Source: Distichodus sexfasciatus
Taxonomy: Eukaryota; Chordata; Actinopteri; Characiformes; Distichodontidae
NCBI GenBank assembly: GCA_032718565.1
Contig: JAVGVS010000860.1
Coordinates: 1-64,000, forward strand
Direction: 5' to 3'
Length of the DNA: 64,000 nucleotides
Shown here: positions 23,110-33,869 of the stretch, piece by piece
How positions within the stretch are numbered: position 1 is the stretch's first letter
Layout: each line of letters begins with the position of its first letter
Program-made: the position numbers and the translations under genes
The notes under the pieces: model-generated
The model's database searches: none
What the model was told of the DNA's origin: nothing
The model's input: the letters and a program-made list of their open reading frames with translations, nothing else

Positions 23110-24395
23110 TCTAGTCGCTTTACAGTTTTTTCTCCAGTTGCTTTTGGAGCATTTCACAGATCCAGTCTTATATTTGCAAGTTTGTGCACATTCTCTCCAA
23201 AACAATTAATTACAAACTGGCACAACACATTAGTTTCTTGCAAAGCATGCTTCTTTACTCCAAAATCATGGTATTCCCTCAAAAGTAAGTTTTGTGTCAA
23301 TGAAAATGTCATCACCATCAAATGACAAGAATCCTTTTGTCATTGTTTATATACGGTGAAGTCAAAATGTTTAGTCATGTTGTCAGAATGACATTGCATG
23401 GTTTCAGGATTTCCTGATATAAATATATGGTTTGGTTTACAGTAATTGACGATCTTTAAGGCTGAATTTCTTCTGTATGGGATCTATAGGGATTAACAGC
23501 ACAAATTTACTAGCAGTATCATGGCATTCACGATGATGCAATATTATTCACGTTATTTCATCTGGCTGATTCATGCCCACTGCCTAAGTTGTGGCACCGT
23601 GTCAGACACTCACGATTTTCCAAACCAATTACCACTGCTATGGGAATTGTCTTTTTGATTTGCTATGTTTGATCAGTACAGTAACAGCTATATATTATGC
23701 AGCCGCGTTTCATCAATATATTTTACAATATTAGATTTTTATTGCGGAATTTCCTTGCAGCTATTTTCTGTATGTATATGTAAATCTGTTTATTTATCCG
23801 GAAGTGACCGTCCTGGTTGTTCATCCATTTTTCAAAAATTGTAAATCTGTGTTTTTGCACTTTTGTTATATAAGGAATGCCAATTATAGGTTCACAAAGA
23901 TTCACCTGTTTTTAGAGAACTAGTTGATTGTTGGTTCTTCATGCCCTTTATTAAGTAACATTTAAAATTTAATCTGCACAATGTGTCAATTCAAGACACA
24001 TTTACATAAAACAGTTTTTATTTGAATTTTGTATTATTAGTTTTATTTTTTGGAGATTTTGACAACGGGATTAACTATTTTGCATTCAGTGACTTGTGCA
24101 ATGAACTGATGCTGAAATGATTTGTAGGGGTTAAGATTATTTAGATGAAACTAGTATAATATATTTTGATCAACATAGCATAAACAAGTGGAAATGTAGG
24201 AAGCGGCAGAGGGTATGCACAATCAATTATATGAATGTACAAAAGCATTTGCGTACAGTCAAAAGCAATGAGAAATGTTCATGTGTTGTGCACAAGTGAC
24301 TAAATTACGTGGCAGTTGAACAAGTAGTTTTGAGAATTCACTTTCTGATCTGAAAATGTAAGCAACTAAGGAAAAAACTATAAAACTCATTCAAA
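23110..24395. mobile_element. MITE-like element, copy 1
   Basis: The left part (TTTACAGTTTTTTCTCCAGT) is mirrored at the right end by GCAACTAAGGAAAAAACTAT, and its interior is non-coding. It is related in its ends to the element at 24994-26091. The superfamily was not identified and the boundaries are approximate. Confidence 0.45.
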
Positions 24396-24404
24396 ACTCA
24401 TCTA

Positions 24405-24448
<44 letters not shown>

Positions 24449-24566
24449 TCTATCTATATCTATCTCTATCTATCTATCTATCTCATCCTAGCAATACTAA
24501 CTTCTTCTATCTATCTATCTATCTATCCTCTATCTATCTATCTATCTATCATCTAACCCATTTCTT

Positions 24567-24612
<46 letters not shown>

Positions 24613-24623
24613 ATCTAACCATT

Positions 24624-24665
<42 letters not shown>

Positions 24666-24677
24666 ATCTAACCATTA

Positions 24678-24730
<53 letters not shown>

Positions 24731-24752
24731 ATCTATCTATCATCTAACCATT

Positions 24753-24794
<42 letters not shown>

Positions 24795-24806
24795 ATCTAA
24801 CCATTA

Positions 24807-24895
<89 letters not shown>

Positions 24896-24907
24896 ATCCT
24901 AACCATT

Positions 24908-24965
<58 letters not shown>

Positions 24966-24985
24966 CTTCTCTATCTATCTATCTA
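24396..24985 (+). repeat. ATCT/GTCT microsatellite field
   Basis: Nearly 600 bp of (ATCT)n are broken by a recurring ATCTAACCATT(T/A)CT interruption, so a higher-order repeat of about 60-70 bp is superimposed on the tetranucleotide. A (GTCT)n head lies at 24408-24430. Confidence 0.95.
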
Positions 24986-24993
24986 AAAGAAAC

Positions 24994-26091
24994 TTGTTAC
25001 AGTTTTTTCTCCAGTCGCTTTGGTGCATTCTAAACAACATAATTGAAGTTCTCAAAACTACTTGTTCAATTTCCACGTCCTCTAGTCACAGCATAACAGC
25101 AATTTCTTTTGTCATTTTGCACCAATTCGTTGGTACACTCAGGCAGATCTTATGTACAATTCTCAGCTATATCGCCATCAGCGGTTGCTTGTGTCATGAT
25201 GATCCAAAATGCATTAATGCTAGCCATCTATTACTAGTCTTACTCCAGATAGACTTGTATTTTTTTCATTGTTTAAGTCAAACATGTGGTCAAAAGTGTT
25301 GAACAAGGAATATCATTGGCTGTCAAGGTATTTTATGGCTTTCTACAAAACTTTTTTTTGGTTTATGCAATACCAATATGATTAGTGCACCACCTTAAAT
25401 TGCTCTCCAGGCATATGCAGAGAATTGGATAAGACATTCTAGAGAGTTCTTTCCACGCTGTATTGCAAGGGAAGATATCTGTTGTGATGTGGATGAGAAC
25501 ATGTGGCCCAATATACAGGATGAGCAGCAATTGTAGAAAGCGTTTAGAGTTTTAGTATGTATATAATGTTTTGATTTTGTTAATTTGCTTCTTTTCTTTT
25601 CATTTCATACACTATGCATAAAGCATTGAAATGCATTTTTCTAGACTGCAGTTGCAGTGCATGGTATGTCACCGTATACCTGTATAATCAATAAAATATT
25701 CTTCTTGAATCAATCTACCGCAGTCAGTGTTTTTTATTTTCATGTTTCCTGCCCTTGTCATTCCAGATGTTTTTGTGCATCAGAAGATGTTTATATGGTG
25801 CCAATTTTATATTGATGACATGACTTTACATTTTGGCAGTCATGTCTGTGGATGATGATTCATGGACCTGGGATTTTGATGGCACTTCGCGACATAATCA
25901 ATAAGCGTAAATATACTTGCTTTTGAGGCGCCGATTTAAGAGTTTTGAAGAAGAGGTCTTACTGCTTTTGCGGTCATCCATGATGTTTTGCCATTTTACT
26001 TGCACTGAGTGTTTTGAAATGCACTTTCGCTGTTATGCAAATGTTAAGTCTGTTGTGAAAATGCACAAAGCAATTGAAAAACTGTAACAAG
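24994..26091. mobile_element. MITE-like element, copy 2
   Basis: Inverted termini: CTTGTTACAGTTTTTTCTCC at the left, and AAAAACTGTAACAAG at the right. Both are followed inward by a CGCTTTGGTGCATT-type block (left) and its mirror (right). About 1.1 kb long, with no transposase. Confidence 0.6.
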
Positions 26092-26099
26092 ATGCTTAT

Positions 26100-27850
26100 T
26101 AACGCTAATCGTGCTAGTAACATGCTAACAACTTTTAATCATGCTGAAACATGCTAGCAAGATGCTGATCACTTGCTAATCATGCTGGTAACATGCTAAC
26201 AACACTAATCATGCTGAAGCGCACTAGCAGCACGCTATGTGCTGACGTTTCTACAGCAACATGCCGCTTCTAATCGTACCAGAAACATGCTGGCAAAACA
26301 TGCTAACAACTTGCCAATCATGCTAAAACATAACAGCAACTTGCTAATCATGCTAGAAACGCTGGCGTTATCATGCTTTAGAAACATGCTAGCAACACGC
26401 TGTAATGCTGAAACATGCTGGCAACTTGCTAATGTGCAGAAGCATGCAGAAACATGCTAACAACGCCAATCATGCTGCAAAACATCCTGGCGGCGATAGC
26501 AACTTCCTAATCATGCCAGTACCAACTTTTAGCGTCATTAGCACAGAAGTGCTGTAGCCTGGTGATCATGCTTTGGAAGCATGCTGGCAACTGTTAATCG
26601 TGCTGGTAACATGCTAACAACGCTAATCATGCTGAAACATGCTAACAGCTTTGCTAATAAATGCGAAACAGTGCTGACGTACAACAACTTCCTAATCATG
26701 CCAGAAACGCTGCTGGCAAAACATGCTAACAACTTGCCAGTCATGCTAGAAACATGCTGGCAACTTGCTAATCATGCTAGAAACATGCTGGCAACATTGT
26801 CATGCTAGAAACATGCTAGCAACTTTGCTAATAATGCTAGAAACATGCTAGCAGCTTGCTATGTGCAGAAACATGCAAAACATGCCTGCTTGCCAATGCT
26901 GAAACATCCTAGCAACTTGTGCTGCTTCTAATCATGCAAATATGCTAACAACACACTAATCATCTTTAGGGAAGTACTTCAGCAACCTGGTAATCTGCTA
27001 GAAGCGTACTGGCAACTTGTTAATCATGCTAGAAACCCATAAGGAGCAACTGCTAATTGTAAAAAAGCTTATGTTAGTAACTTGCTGTCGTGCAAACATT
27101 CTAGCAACATGCTAACAACTTCCTAATCCAGCCAGAAAAATGCTAGTAACTTGCTAATCATGCAGAAACATGCTAGTAACTTGCTAATCATGCTGAAACT
27201 ATGCTGTGGCTTTTGCTAATAATGCTAACGGCAGTAACAACTTTGCTAATCATGCAGAAACATCTTTAGCAACTTGATAACTTGCTAATCGTACTTGAAA
27301 ACATGTAACAAGCAACATTGTCATGCTTTCAAAACATGCTAGCAAAACATGCTAACAACCCGGCAGTCGTGCTAGAGACATTCTAGCAACTTGGTAATCA
27401 TGCCAGAAACATGCTAGTAACTTGCTAATCATGCTAGAAACATGCTAGCAACTTTGCTAATAATGCTAGCAACTTGATAACAACTTGCTAATCATGCCAG
27501 AAACATGCTAGCAACTTGATAACAACTTGCTAATCATGCCAGAAACATGTAAGCAACTTGCTAATCATGCTAAAAACATGCTAGCAAAACATGCTAACAA
27601 CTTGGCAGTCGTGCTAGAGACATTCTAGCAACTTGCTAATCATGCCAGAAACATGCTAGCAACTTGATAATCATGCCAGAAACATGCTAGCAACATGTTA
27701 GCAATTTGCCAATCATGCTAGAAACATGTCAGCAACTTAATAACAATCTGCCAATCATGCTAGAAACATGCTAGCAACTTGCTAATCATGCCCAAAATAT
27801 GCTAGCAACTTTGCTAATCATGCTAGAAACATGCTAACAACATGCTAACA
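26100..27850 (+). repeat. ATGCTAGCAAC / TAATCATGCTAGAAAC minisatellite
   Basis: About 1.7 kb of degenerate copies of a 22-24-bp unit (AGAAACATGCTAGCAACTTG, CTAATCATGCT). It is the reverse-complement relative of the TTAGCATGTTGC array at 22240-22660. Its 3' end is purer than its 5' end. Confidence 0.9.
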
Positions 27851-27852
27851 AA

Positions 27853-27903
<51 letters not shown>

Positions 27904-27920
27904 GGTTTGTCTGTCTGTCT
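27853..27920 (+). repeat. ATCT microsatellite
   Basis: Pure (TATC)n of about 50 bp followed by (GTCT)n. Confidence 0.95.
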
Positions 27921-28203
27921 AACATTCAAACTTTCAACTTTTTAAAACTACTTTAAACTTCAAACTATTTCAGACTGAAAACCATCAAAATTTAAAACTT
28001 TTTAAAACCTTCTGGTCCGGCTTTTTTTAAGCCAACTTAAAGTTTGTCTTGATGAACTTTTTTATCTAGTTATTTAATTATTGATGTATTTATATATTTA
28101 ATTTTGGCACTCAGCCCTCCATAGTAAGGGACAAGGCTGAAAAACCATACTAGATGCCTGTGATCTTCAGGCCCTTAGGTGGCACTGCAGGCATGATTCT
28201 TTA

Positions 28204-28902
28204 ATGGGCATCACTACATGGGCTCAGGAATATTTCCAGAAAACATTGTTACTGAGCACAATTTGCCATGCTATCCGCAGATGCCACATAAAACTCTATC
28301 ATTTAAAGAAGACACCGTATTTGAACATCATCCAGAAGTGCCAAAGTCTTCTCTGGGCCAAAGCTCATTTTAAATGGACTGTGGCTAAGTGGAAAGCTGT
28401 TCTGTGGCCAGACAAATCTAAATTTCAAATTCTTTTCGGAACCCAGGGACGCCGTGTCATCTGGACTAAAGAGGAGAAGAACCACCCAGCGTGTTATCAG
28501 CGCTCAGTACAAAAAACAGCATCTCTGATGGTACGGGGGTGCATTAGTGCATATGGCATAGGCAGCTTGCATATCTGGAAAAGCACCATCAGTGCTGAAA
28601 GGTATATCCAGATTCTAGAGCATCATATGATGCTCATCCAGACATATGATGCAAGACATTGCATTTTCCAACATGACAATGCCAAACCACACACTGCATT
28701 AATTACAACATCATGGCTTCGTAGAAGAAGGGTGTGGGTACTGAACTGGCCTGCCAGCAGTCCAGCTCTTTTGCCCATTGGGAACATAATCCTGTATCAG
28801 ATAAGAATGGGACAACATTCCTCTCCCAAAACTCGAGCAACAGATTTCCTCAGTCCCAAATGTTTACAAACTGTTGTTAGAAGAAGAGGGGATGTCACAT
28901 AG
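28204..28902 (+). pseudogene. Tc1 transposase relic of element 2
   Basis: An uninterrupted 232-codon frame covers the central and C-terminal catalytic region: LLWAKAHFKWTVAKWKAVLW, PDKSKF (first catalytic Asp), SLMVRGCISAYGIGSLHIW, IFQHDNAKPHTA (second Asp) and LNWPASSPALLPIGNI. The DLSPIENIW motif that should supply the Glu is lost (LLPIGNI), and the N-terminal DNA-binding part was removed by the insertion. It is non-functional. Confidence 0.85.
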
Positions 28903-29125
28903 TGGTAAACAGGGCCTTGTCCTAACATTTTAAGATGCTTTGCTGCCATGACATTCAAAATTACCTTTATTTTCCTTAACATTAAATATTTCCTTGGTTT
29001 CAACATTTGATATGTTTTCTGTGTTCTGTTATGAATAGAATATGGGTTTATTAGATTTCCATATAATTGCATTCTGTTTTTATTTACAATTTGCACAATG
29101 TCCCAACTTTTTGGAATTGAGGTTA

Positions 29126-29684
29126 TATTACACTTGATACAATGGAGACGTAAAGTAAATATTGATCGATTATGAATTATTATTTGTTCAGGAGTAATGT
29201 CTACAAACTCAAAGCCTCACAGACATTTTACTTCCAAGTAATAATTTGATCTGTACATCAAATAAAGATGCAAGTGATGTGAAGCCTGAAAGTTCACATT
29301 GTTTACATTGTAAGGACGAATAAAGCAGCTTTTTCTCTTTGGCTCTTATTGATTAGCTGTTTGAGCTGCTGCTCCTGTTCAGTAGTGCTACATGACTTAA
29401 AAGATGCTGTTTGCTTCCATAATGTCTCTTCAGACTGGAATCTTTCGTAACTGCTATTGTTTCCGGGAAAACTAATGTAACCCAGGGACCGAAAAGCCAT
29501 TTATTTATGTAATGTAGAGTTTAAAAATAGTCTATATTACTCATTTGGATTAAAAAGTTATTTTTAAAAGAACTTTTTTTTAAAAAATTTATTTAGGTGA
29601 TAAAATCGATAAGGTATAAATAAGTTATGTTTTGCTCATACCGTAGTAATATTTGCTGGAGCTACCGACTGGGATCGTGGGAAA
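29126..29684. other. Intron segment with one small open frame
   Basis: No repeat recognised; it holds the 65-codon open frame at 29303-29500. Confidence 0.5.
29303..29500 (-). CDS. Small open frame of unknown nature (65 codons)
   Basis: An ATG-to-stop frame of 65 residues begins MAFRSLGYISFPGN and has a hydrophilic, helix-prone centre rich in Gln, Glu and Lys (EQEQQLKQLINKSQ). Codon use looks gene-like, but there is no TATA, Kozak context, splice signal or known domain that I recognise. It may be chance or a fragment of a dead gene. Confidence 0.2.
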   Translation of the reverse strand: MAFRSLGYISFPGNNSSYERFQSEETLWKQTASFKSCSTTEQEQQLKQLINKSQREKAALFVLTM

Positions 29685-30830
29685 TGTAGGACCAGGTACA
29701 AGTTACACGTTCAAATGTTTTTGAGATGTATTTAATGTAAATAATTCATAAAAGAAAGGTAATGTGTTTCATGAAGTTCATTATTCTAATGTGTGAATGT
29801 AGAATGTATTGGAATGTTGTTCGGATTGTATGCTTTGATTGACTGCCGGGGTGAAAAGGTGAAAGTCCAACGCTTTGCGTGAGACACCGTGAATAATTTA
29901 GCTTTTAAGTGCGTTCGGACTGAATGAACTGAGGAGACGAGACTGCAGAGAATGTGCAAGGTTTAAGGAGAGAAGGTAGCGCGAGTGGACCTGATGGAGC
30001 TACCGGAGTCAGCATTTCATGTTAAACGCCTGGGACGGGACCTCGGCTGCTGCATGCAGGGAACTGCGACTGGAGCTTCACAAGACACACCGCTGGAGAG
30101 GCGACCTTTCACTTGTGTGAGAGCTTCGGTATTAAGGTACTTTGTTTATTTCTTTGCTCAGTTTGGAGCGGAGCGGTCAGTGGCTGTGGGCCCCGCGGAA
30201 CCCGAACACCGCTCCAGGCCTGTGACATTTAGTTTCAGATAACAGTTTATTTGCCGGCTGAAACTGAGGGTGTGTGTGCGAGAGTGCGTGTGTGTGGGCC
30301 CAGAAATTTCAGTTAAATCGTTGTGCTGCAATAAGTTTGAATGCTAATTGTTTCTGTTAATAGTCTAATTTAGTTTATTATTTTGGAGACTGAGTTGTGA
30401 ATTTATTTTTGTTTGTTGCTTATATAAGGTACACGGATATTTAATTTCATAGAATTACCAGTATTATCTAATTTGTTCTACCTTTAAAATACTCAATTCC
30501 AGTTTTGTTAAATTAGTAAATATTATTCATTATTAAATAAACTTTTTATTTGTTCAACAGTTAAAGAAGTTGATTTTTGAGTTGTAAGTGTTGGGAGGGT
30601 AAAATAGTCTAAAGAGTATAATATCATATTAGCAATTCATAGGATTTAAAGGCCGTAAGTAGAATAGAGCTAAAATTTTGAATTTATTGGTTCACTGAGC
30701 ATAGGTAAAGACAATAACAAGAAAGCATAGGAATAAGGAGATTAAACAATAGTTGGTAGATTTATCTAGGTTAGTTAAAGAACCCGGGACCGCCTCTTTA
30801 GAACCATCCAGAGGCCTAAGGGGCGCTACA
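29685..30830 (+). mobile_element. Candidate long solo LTR
   Basis: The segment begins TGTAGGACC and ends GCGCTACA, so the termini are inverted copies (TGTAG/CTACA). It includes a GC-rich block at about 29850-30230, a TATATAAGG motif near 30421 and an AATAAAC near 30535. The flanking pentamers agree at only three of five positions (GGAAA and CTAAA). A 1.15-kb LTR would be long but is within the range for endogenous retroviruses. Confidence 0.4.
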
Positions 30831-30965
30831 CTAAACAGACACATTTCCCTTTAAACTCCATAAAACTCTTCTTATTGCTGCTGTTCATGAATTCTTCTTC
30901 ATTGGGAATCTACTTCTTTTCTCTTTTTTGCTGCTCATGTCTGTAAGTTAAAAAAAAAGTGTTTA

Positions 30966-32573
30966 CAGGTGCTGGTCATATAATTAGAATATCTTCAAAA
31001 ATATGATTTATTTCACTAATTCCATTCAAGAAGTGAAACTTGTATAATGTATACATTCATTCCACACAGACTGATATATTTCAAGTGTTTATTTCTTTTA
31101 ATTTTGATGATTATAACTGACAACTAATGAAAACCCCAATTCAGTATCTCAGAAAATCTGAATATTACTTAAGACCAATACAAAGGAAGGATTTTTAGAA
31201 ATCTTGGCCAACTGAAAAGTAAGAACATGAAAAGTATGAGCATGTAGAGCACTCAATACTTAGTTGGGGCTCCTTTTGCCTGAATTACTGCAGCAATGCG
31301 GCGTGGCATGGAGTCGATCAGTCTGTGGCACTGCTCAGGTGTTATGAGAGCCCAGGTTGCTCTGATAGTGACCTTCAGCTCTTCTGCATTGTTGGGTCTG
31401 GCATATCGCATCTTCCTCTTCACAGTACCCCATAGATTTTCTATGGGGTTAAGGTCAGGCGAGTTTGCTGGCCAATTAAGAACAGGGATACCATGGTCCT
31501 TAAACCAGGTACTGGTAGCTTTGGCACTGTGTGCAGGTGCCAAGTCCTGTTGGAAAATGAAATCTGCATCTCCATAAAGTTGGTCACTAGCAGGAAGCAC
31601 GAAGTGCTCTAAAACCTCCTGGTATACAGCTGCGTTGACCTTGGACCTCAGAAAACACAGTGGACCAACACCAGCAGATGACATGGCACCCCAAACCATC
31701 ACTGACTGTGAAAACTTTACGCTGGACCTCAAGCAACGTGGATTCTGTGCTTCTCCTCTCTTCCTCCAGACTCTGGGACCCTGATTTCCATAGGAAATGC
31801 AAAATTTACTTTCATCAGAGAACATAACTTTGGACCACTCAACAGCAGTCCAGTCCTTTTTGTCTTTAGCCCAGGCGAGACGCTTCTGACGCTGTCTGTT
31901 GTTCAAGAGTGGCTTGACACAAGGAATGCGACAGCTGAAACCCATGTCATGCATAGGTCTGTGCGTAGTGGTTCTTGAAGCACTGACTCCAGCTGCAGTC
32001 CATTCTTTGTGAATCTCCCCCACATTTTTGAATGGGTCTTGTTTCACAATTCTCTCCAGGGTGCGGTTATCCCTATTGCTTGTAAACATTTTTCTACCAC
32101 ATCTTTTCCTTCCCTTCGCCTCTCTATTAATGTGCTTGGACACAGCGCTCTGTGAACAGCCAGCCTCTTTTGCAATGACCTTTTGTGTCTTGCACTCCTT
32201 GTGCAAGGTGTCAATGGTCGTCTTTTGGACAATTGTCAAATCAGCAGTCTTCCCCATGATTGTGTAGCCTACAGAACTAGACTGAGAGACCATTTAAAAG
32301 CCTTTACAGGTGTTTTGAGTTAATTAGCTGATTAGAGTGGCACCAGGTGTCTTCAATACTGAACCTTTTCACAATATTCTAATTTTCTGAGATACTGAAT
32401 TGGGGTTTTCATTAGTTGTCAGTTATAATCATCAAAATTAAAAGAAATAAACACTTGAAATATATCAGTCTGTGTAGAATGAATGTATGCATTATACAAG
32501 TTTCACTTCTTGAATGGAATTAGTGAAATAAATCAACTTTTTGAAGATATTCTAATTATATGACCAGCACCTG
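30966..32573 (-). mobile_element. Tc1/mariner element 3, complete
   Basis: This 1,608-bp element has TA at both sides (30964-30965 and 32574-32575) and terminal inverted repeats of roughly 200 bp starting CAGGTGCTGGTCATATAATT at each end. The two arms differ at only a handful of positions. It carries one uninterrupted transposase gene and nothing else, the compact structure of an autonomous Tc1 element with long IR/DR-type arms. Confidence 0.95.
31253..32293 (-). CDS. Tc1-family transposase, intact (DD34E)
   Basis: The 346-codon frame has no stop or shift. The N-terminal region carries paired helix-turn-helix DNA-binding motifs (KVIAKEAGCSQSAVSKHINR at about 38-57, and a GRKMFTS-type AT-hook-like linker at about 66-72). 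The catalytic core supplies Asp160 (SDESKF), Asp250 (FQQDLAPAHSA) and Glu285 (NSPDLNPIENLW) with 34 residues between the last two, as in Tc1. A second in-frame Met at residue 13 begins MGKTADL, the usual Tc1 start, so residues 1-12 may be non-coding. Product: cut-and-paste transposase acting in the nucleus on the flanking inverted repeats. All key residues are present, so activity is possible. Confidence 0.95.
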   Translation of the reverse strand: MVSQSSSVGYTIMGKTADLTIVQKTTIDTLHKECKTQKVIAKEAGCSQSAVSKHINREAKGRKRCGRKMFTSNRDNRTLERIVKQDPFKNVGEIHKEWTAAGVSASRTTTHRPMHDMGFSCRIPCVKPLLNNRQRQKRLAWAKDKKDWTAVEWSKVMFSDESKFCISYGNQGPRVWRKRGEAQNPRCLRSSVKFSQSVMVWGAMSSAGVGPLCFLRSKVNAAVYQEVLEHFVLPASDQLYGDADFIFQQDLAPAHSAKATSTWFKDHGIPVLNWPANSPDLNPIENLWGTVKRKMRYARPNNAEELKVTIRATWALITPEQCHRLIDSMPRRIAAVIQAKGAPTKY

Positions 32574-32940
32574 TATGTTGGTAACTGAATATTTAGACAG
32601 CAGCAGCCAGTGTCCAAATTCATAACTTCATGTTAGTGTTTTTAATCATTTCTACAATTTCTACTCTATTTCTAAATAAATCACAGATAGTAAAATATAA
32701 TGGTGGGTCTCAGGTTGCACACAGCCCACAGTTAGAACAACCCTGTCCTAGTGCACATTCAACATCTTTACTAATAATGTAATCAATGTAAAGTTTTACA
32801 GGTAAAATTCACCATATCCAAAATATATCAGCTCTAATCAAGAATAAAATGCAAGACAGTATCCATCAGTCTTAACATGCTGATCATTCAAGCTAATGCA
32901 ATTTCAGACTGTAATCATATGTAAACGGACAATACATTGT
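32574..32940. other. Intron sequence without recognised features
   Basis: AT-rich; nothing recognised. Confidence 0.55.
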
Positions 32941-33168
32941 GAAAGTGAGTGATTATTTGTCATTGTGAACACACCACAACAAAATGTGACCTCTGCATTA
33001 AACTCATCTGTGAAGGAGTAGTGGGCAGCTAACAAGTGCCTGGGGAGCAGTAATTGGGGACGATACCTTGCTCATGAGTACCTCAGTGGTAACCTTACCT
33101 GCCCTGGATTCGAACCTGCGACCTTCTGATCAGGAGGCAAACACTTTACTGTTACGCCACCACCTGCC
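32941..33168 (-). mobile_element. tRNA-derived SINE, second family
   Basis: The minus strand has a tRNA-like head (GGCAGGTGGTGGCGTAACAG, with B-box GGTTCGAATCC). A body includes GAGCAAGGTATCGTCCCCAA and a tail ends in CACTCACTTTCAC. This is a common fish SINE type. It ends 56 bp before LRR exon 2's donor, inside the intron. A truncated relative lies at 55198-55335. Confidence 0.88.
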
Positions 33169-33223
33169 TTAAAAGTTCAGTTTATAATGTAAAGTTTCTT
33201 CTCCAGAATGACAGAAATCTGAC

Positions 33224-33397
33224 CTGAGTGTCTGCAGTTTACAGTGTGAAGTCTTCAGTCCATCAGAGAGCAGCTTCACTCCTGAATCCTGCAGCTCGTT
33301 GTTACTGAGGTCCAGCTCTATCAGGGGACAGTTTGCTGATTGTAGAACTGACTGTAGACTAAAGCAGGCCTGCTCACCAAGTTTACTATTAGCAAGA
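33224..33397 (-). CDS. LRR exon 2
   Basis: A 174-bp phase 2-2 exon with a CTTTTACAG acceptor and GTCAGA donor. It encodes SLANSKLGEQACFSLQSVLQ, then LDLSNNELQDSGVKLLSDGL and SHCKLQTLR. It is intact and separated from LRR exon 1 by a short 126-bp intron with no repeat insertion, the only compact LRR pair in the gene. Confidence 0.9.
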
Positions 33398-33523
33398 CTG
33401 TAAAAGACAGCACATTTTACAATATTGGTGATAAGACCAATAAGAAACTGTTGTGTTTGTATCAATGTTGTTGAGTAATTACTGATGAGAGTGTAAAATG
33501 TAAAATATATCAGTAGTACTGAC

Positions 33524-33697
33524 CTGAGCACTTCCACTGTACAGTATGAACTCTTGAGTCCAGCAGAGAGTTTCTCTACTCCTGAATCCTGCAGATTATT
33601 GTTACTCAGGTCCAAGTGTTTTAAAGACGACTTTCCTGACTGTAGAGCTGCAGCCAGAGCTTCTGTAGACGCTTCAGTCAGATTACAATCAGGTAAT
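33524..33697 (-). CDS. LRR exon 1 (ribonuclease-inhibitor type)
   Basis: The exon is exactly 174 bp, phase 2 in and out, with a TTTTGTAG acceptor and GTCAGT donor. It encodes two half-repeats of the RI-like LRR: LPDCNLTEASTEALAAAL, then the core LDLSNNNLQDSGVEKLSAGL. It completes the codon left by the pre-LRR exon. There are no disruptions. Its role is presumably structural, as a solenoid for ligand or partner binding in the cytoplasm. Confidence 0.9.
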
Positions 33698-33869
33698 CTA
33701 CAAAAGGAGAATAAATGAAGTAACTAATTTATCTAATGTCATAATTTGTAGATTGTGTTTGTTTTTAGGTTCTGGTATGTACATGTTCATGTAGATGTAA
33801 TAAAAAAATCTGGTGCATGAACTTAAAGGAAATGCTAAACATGATCAAGAAAAATTTAATCATTATAAT

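Larger units (their letters stand above)
21392..28038. mobile_element. Minisatellite-rich element bounded by AAGTTGGCTT / AAGCCAACTT
   Basis: The left boundary is a palindrome (AAGTTGGCTT, GAGA, AAGCCAACTT) and the right boundary repeats AAGCCAACTT. Between them lie a 60-bp repeat array, a conserved 500-bp block (21780-22240), two TAGC-type minisatellite fields, two MITE-like elements and long ATCT tracts. No transposase was seen. I recall similar GTTGGCTT-bounded repeats in other fish but cannot name the superfamily. Confidence 0.5.
20097..28123. mobile_element. AT-rich TIR DNA element nested in Tc1 element 2
   Basis: The left end TATGGGCTAGAGTGCCCAAA and the mirrored right end (reading TATGGAGGGCTGAGTGCCAA on the other strand) form terminal inverted repeats. 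Inside both ends lie runs of ATTAATTAAAT. An internal palindrome spans about 20940-21170 (ATGAATTAATTTTATCTGTC in both orientations). There is no coding sequence. Its original length was about 1.4 kb before a further insertion at 21392-28038. Confidence 0.65.
19822..29125 (+). mobile_element. Tc1/mariner-like element 2, opened by an 8-kb insertion
   Basis: The left end (CAACCCTAATTCCAAAAAAG) and the mirrored right end (CAACTTTTTGGAATTGAGG) are flanked by TA. Left-arm Tc1 sequence runs to about 20090 and the right arm resumes near 28124, with the transposase relic at 28204-28902. The type is a common fish Tc1 whose ends I recognise. The whole 9.3 kb sits in the intron between LRR exon 2 and the broken LRR exon. 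Confidence 0.85.

Noticed and set aside
24396..24985. CRISPR-like array because of regular interruptions
   Set aside because: The spacing elements are near-identical microsatellite units, not unique spacers, and the organism is a vertebrate.
29985..30242. 85-codon plus-strand frame as a gene
   Set aside because: It lies in the GC-rich part of the candidate LTR at 29685-30830 and has no recognisable domain or splice context.
32028..32267. Plus-strand frame over the Tc1 transposase
   Set aside because: It is the antisense shadow of the intact transposase at 31253-32293.
33224..33697. LRR exons as part of an ordinary separate NLR gene with NACHT
   Set aside because: No NACHT or FISNA coding is present between 33.7 and 41 kb on the minus strand, and the only upstream exons in phase are the Ig-TM ones. 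Kept as the alternative to be tested rather than the call.
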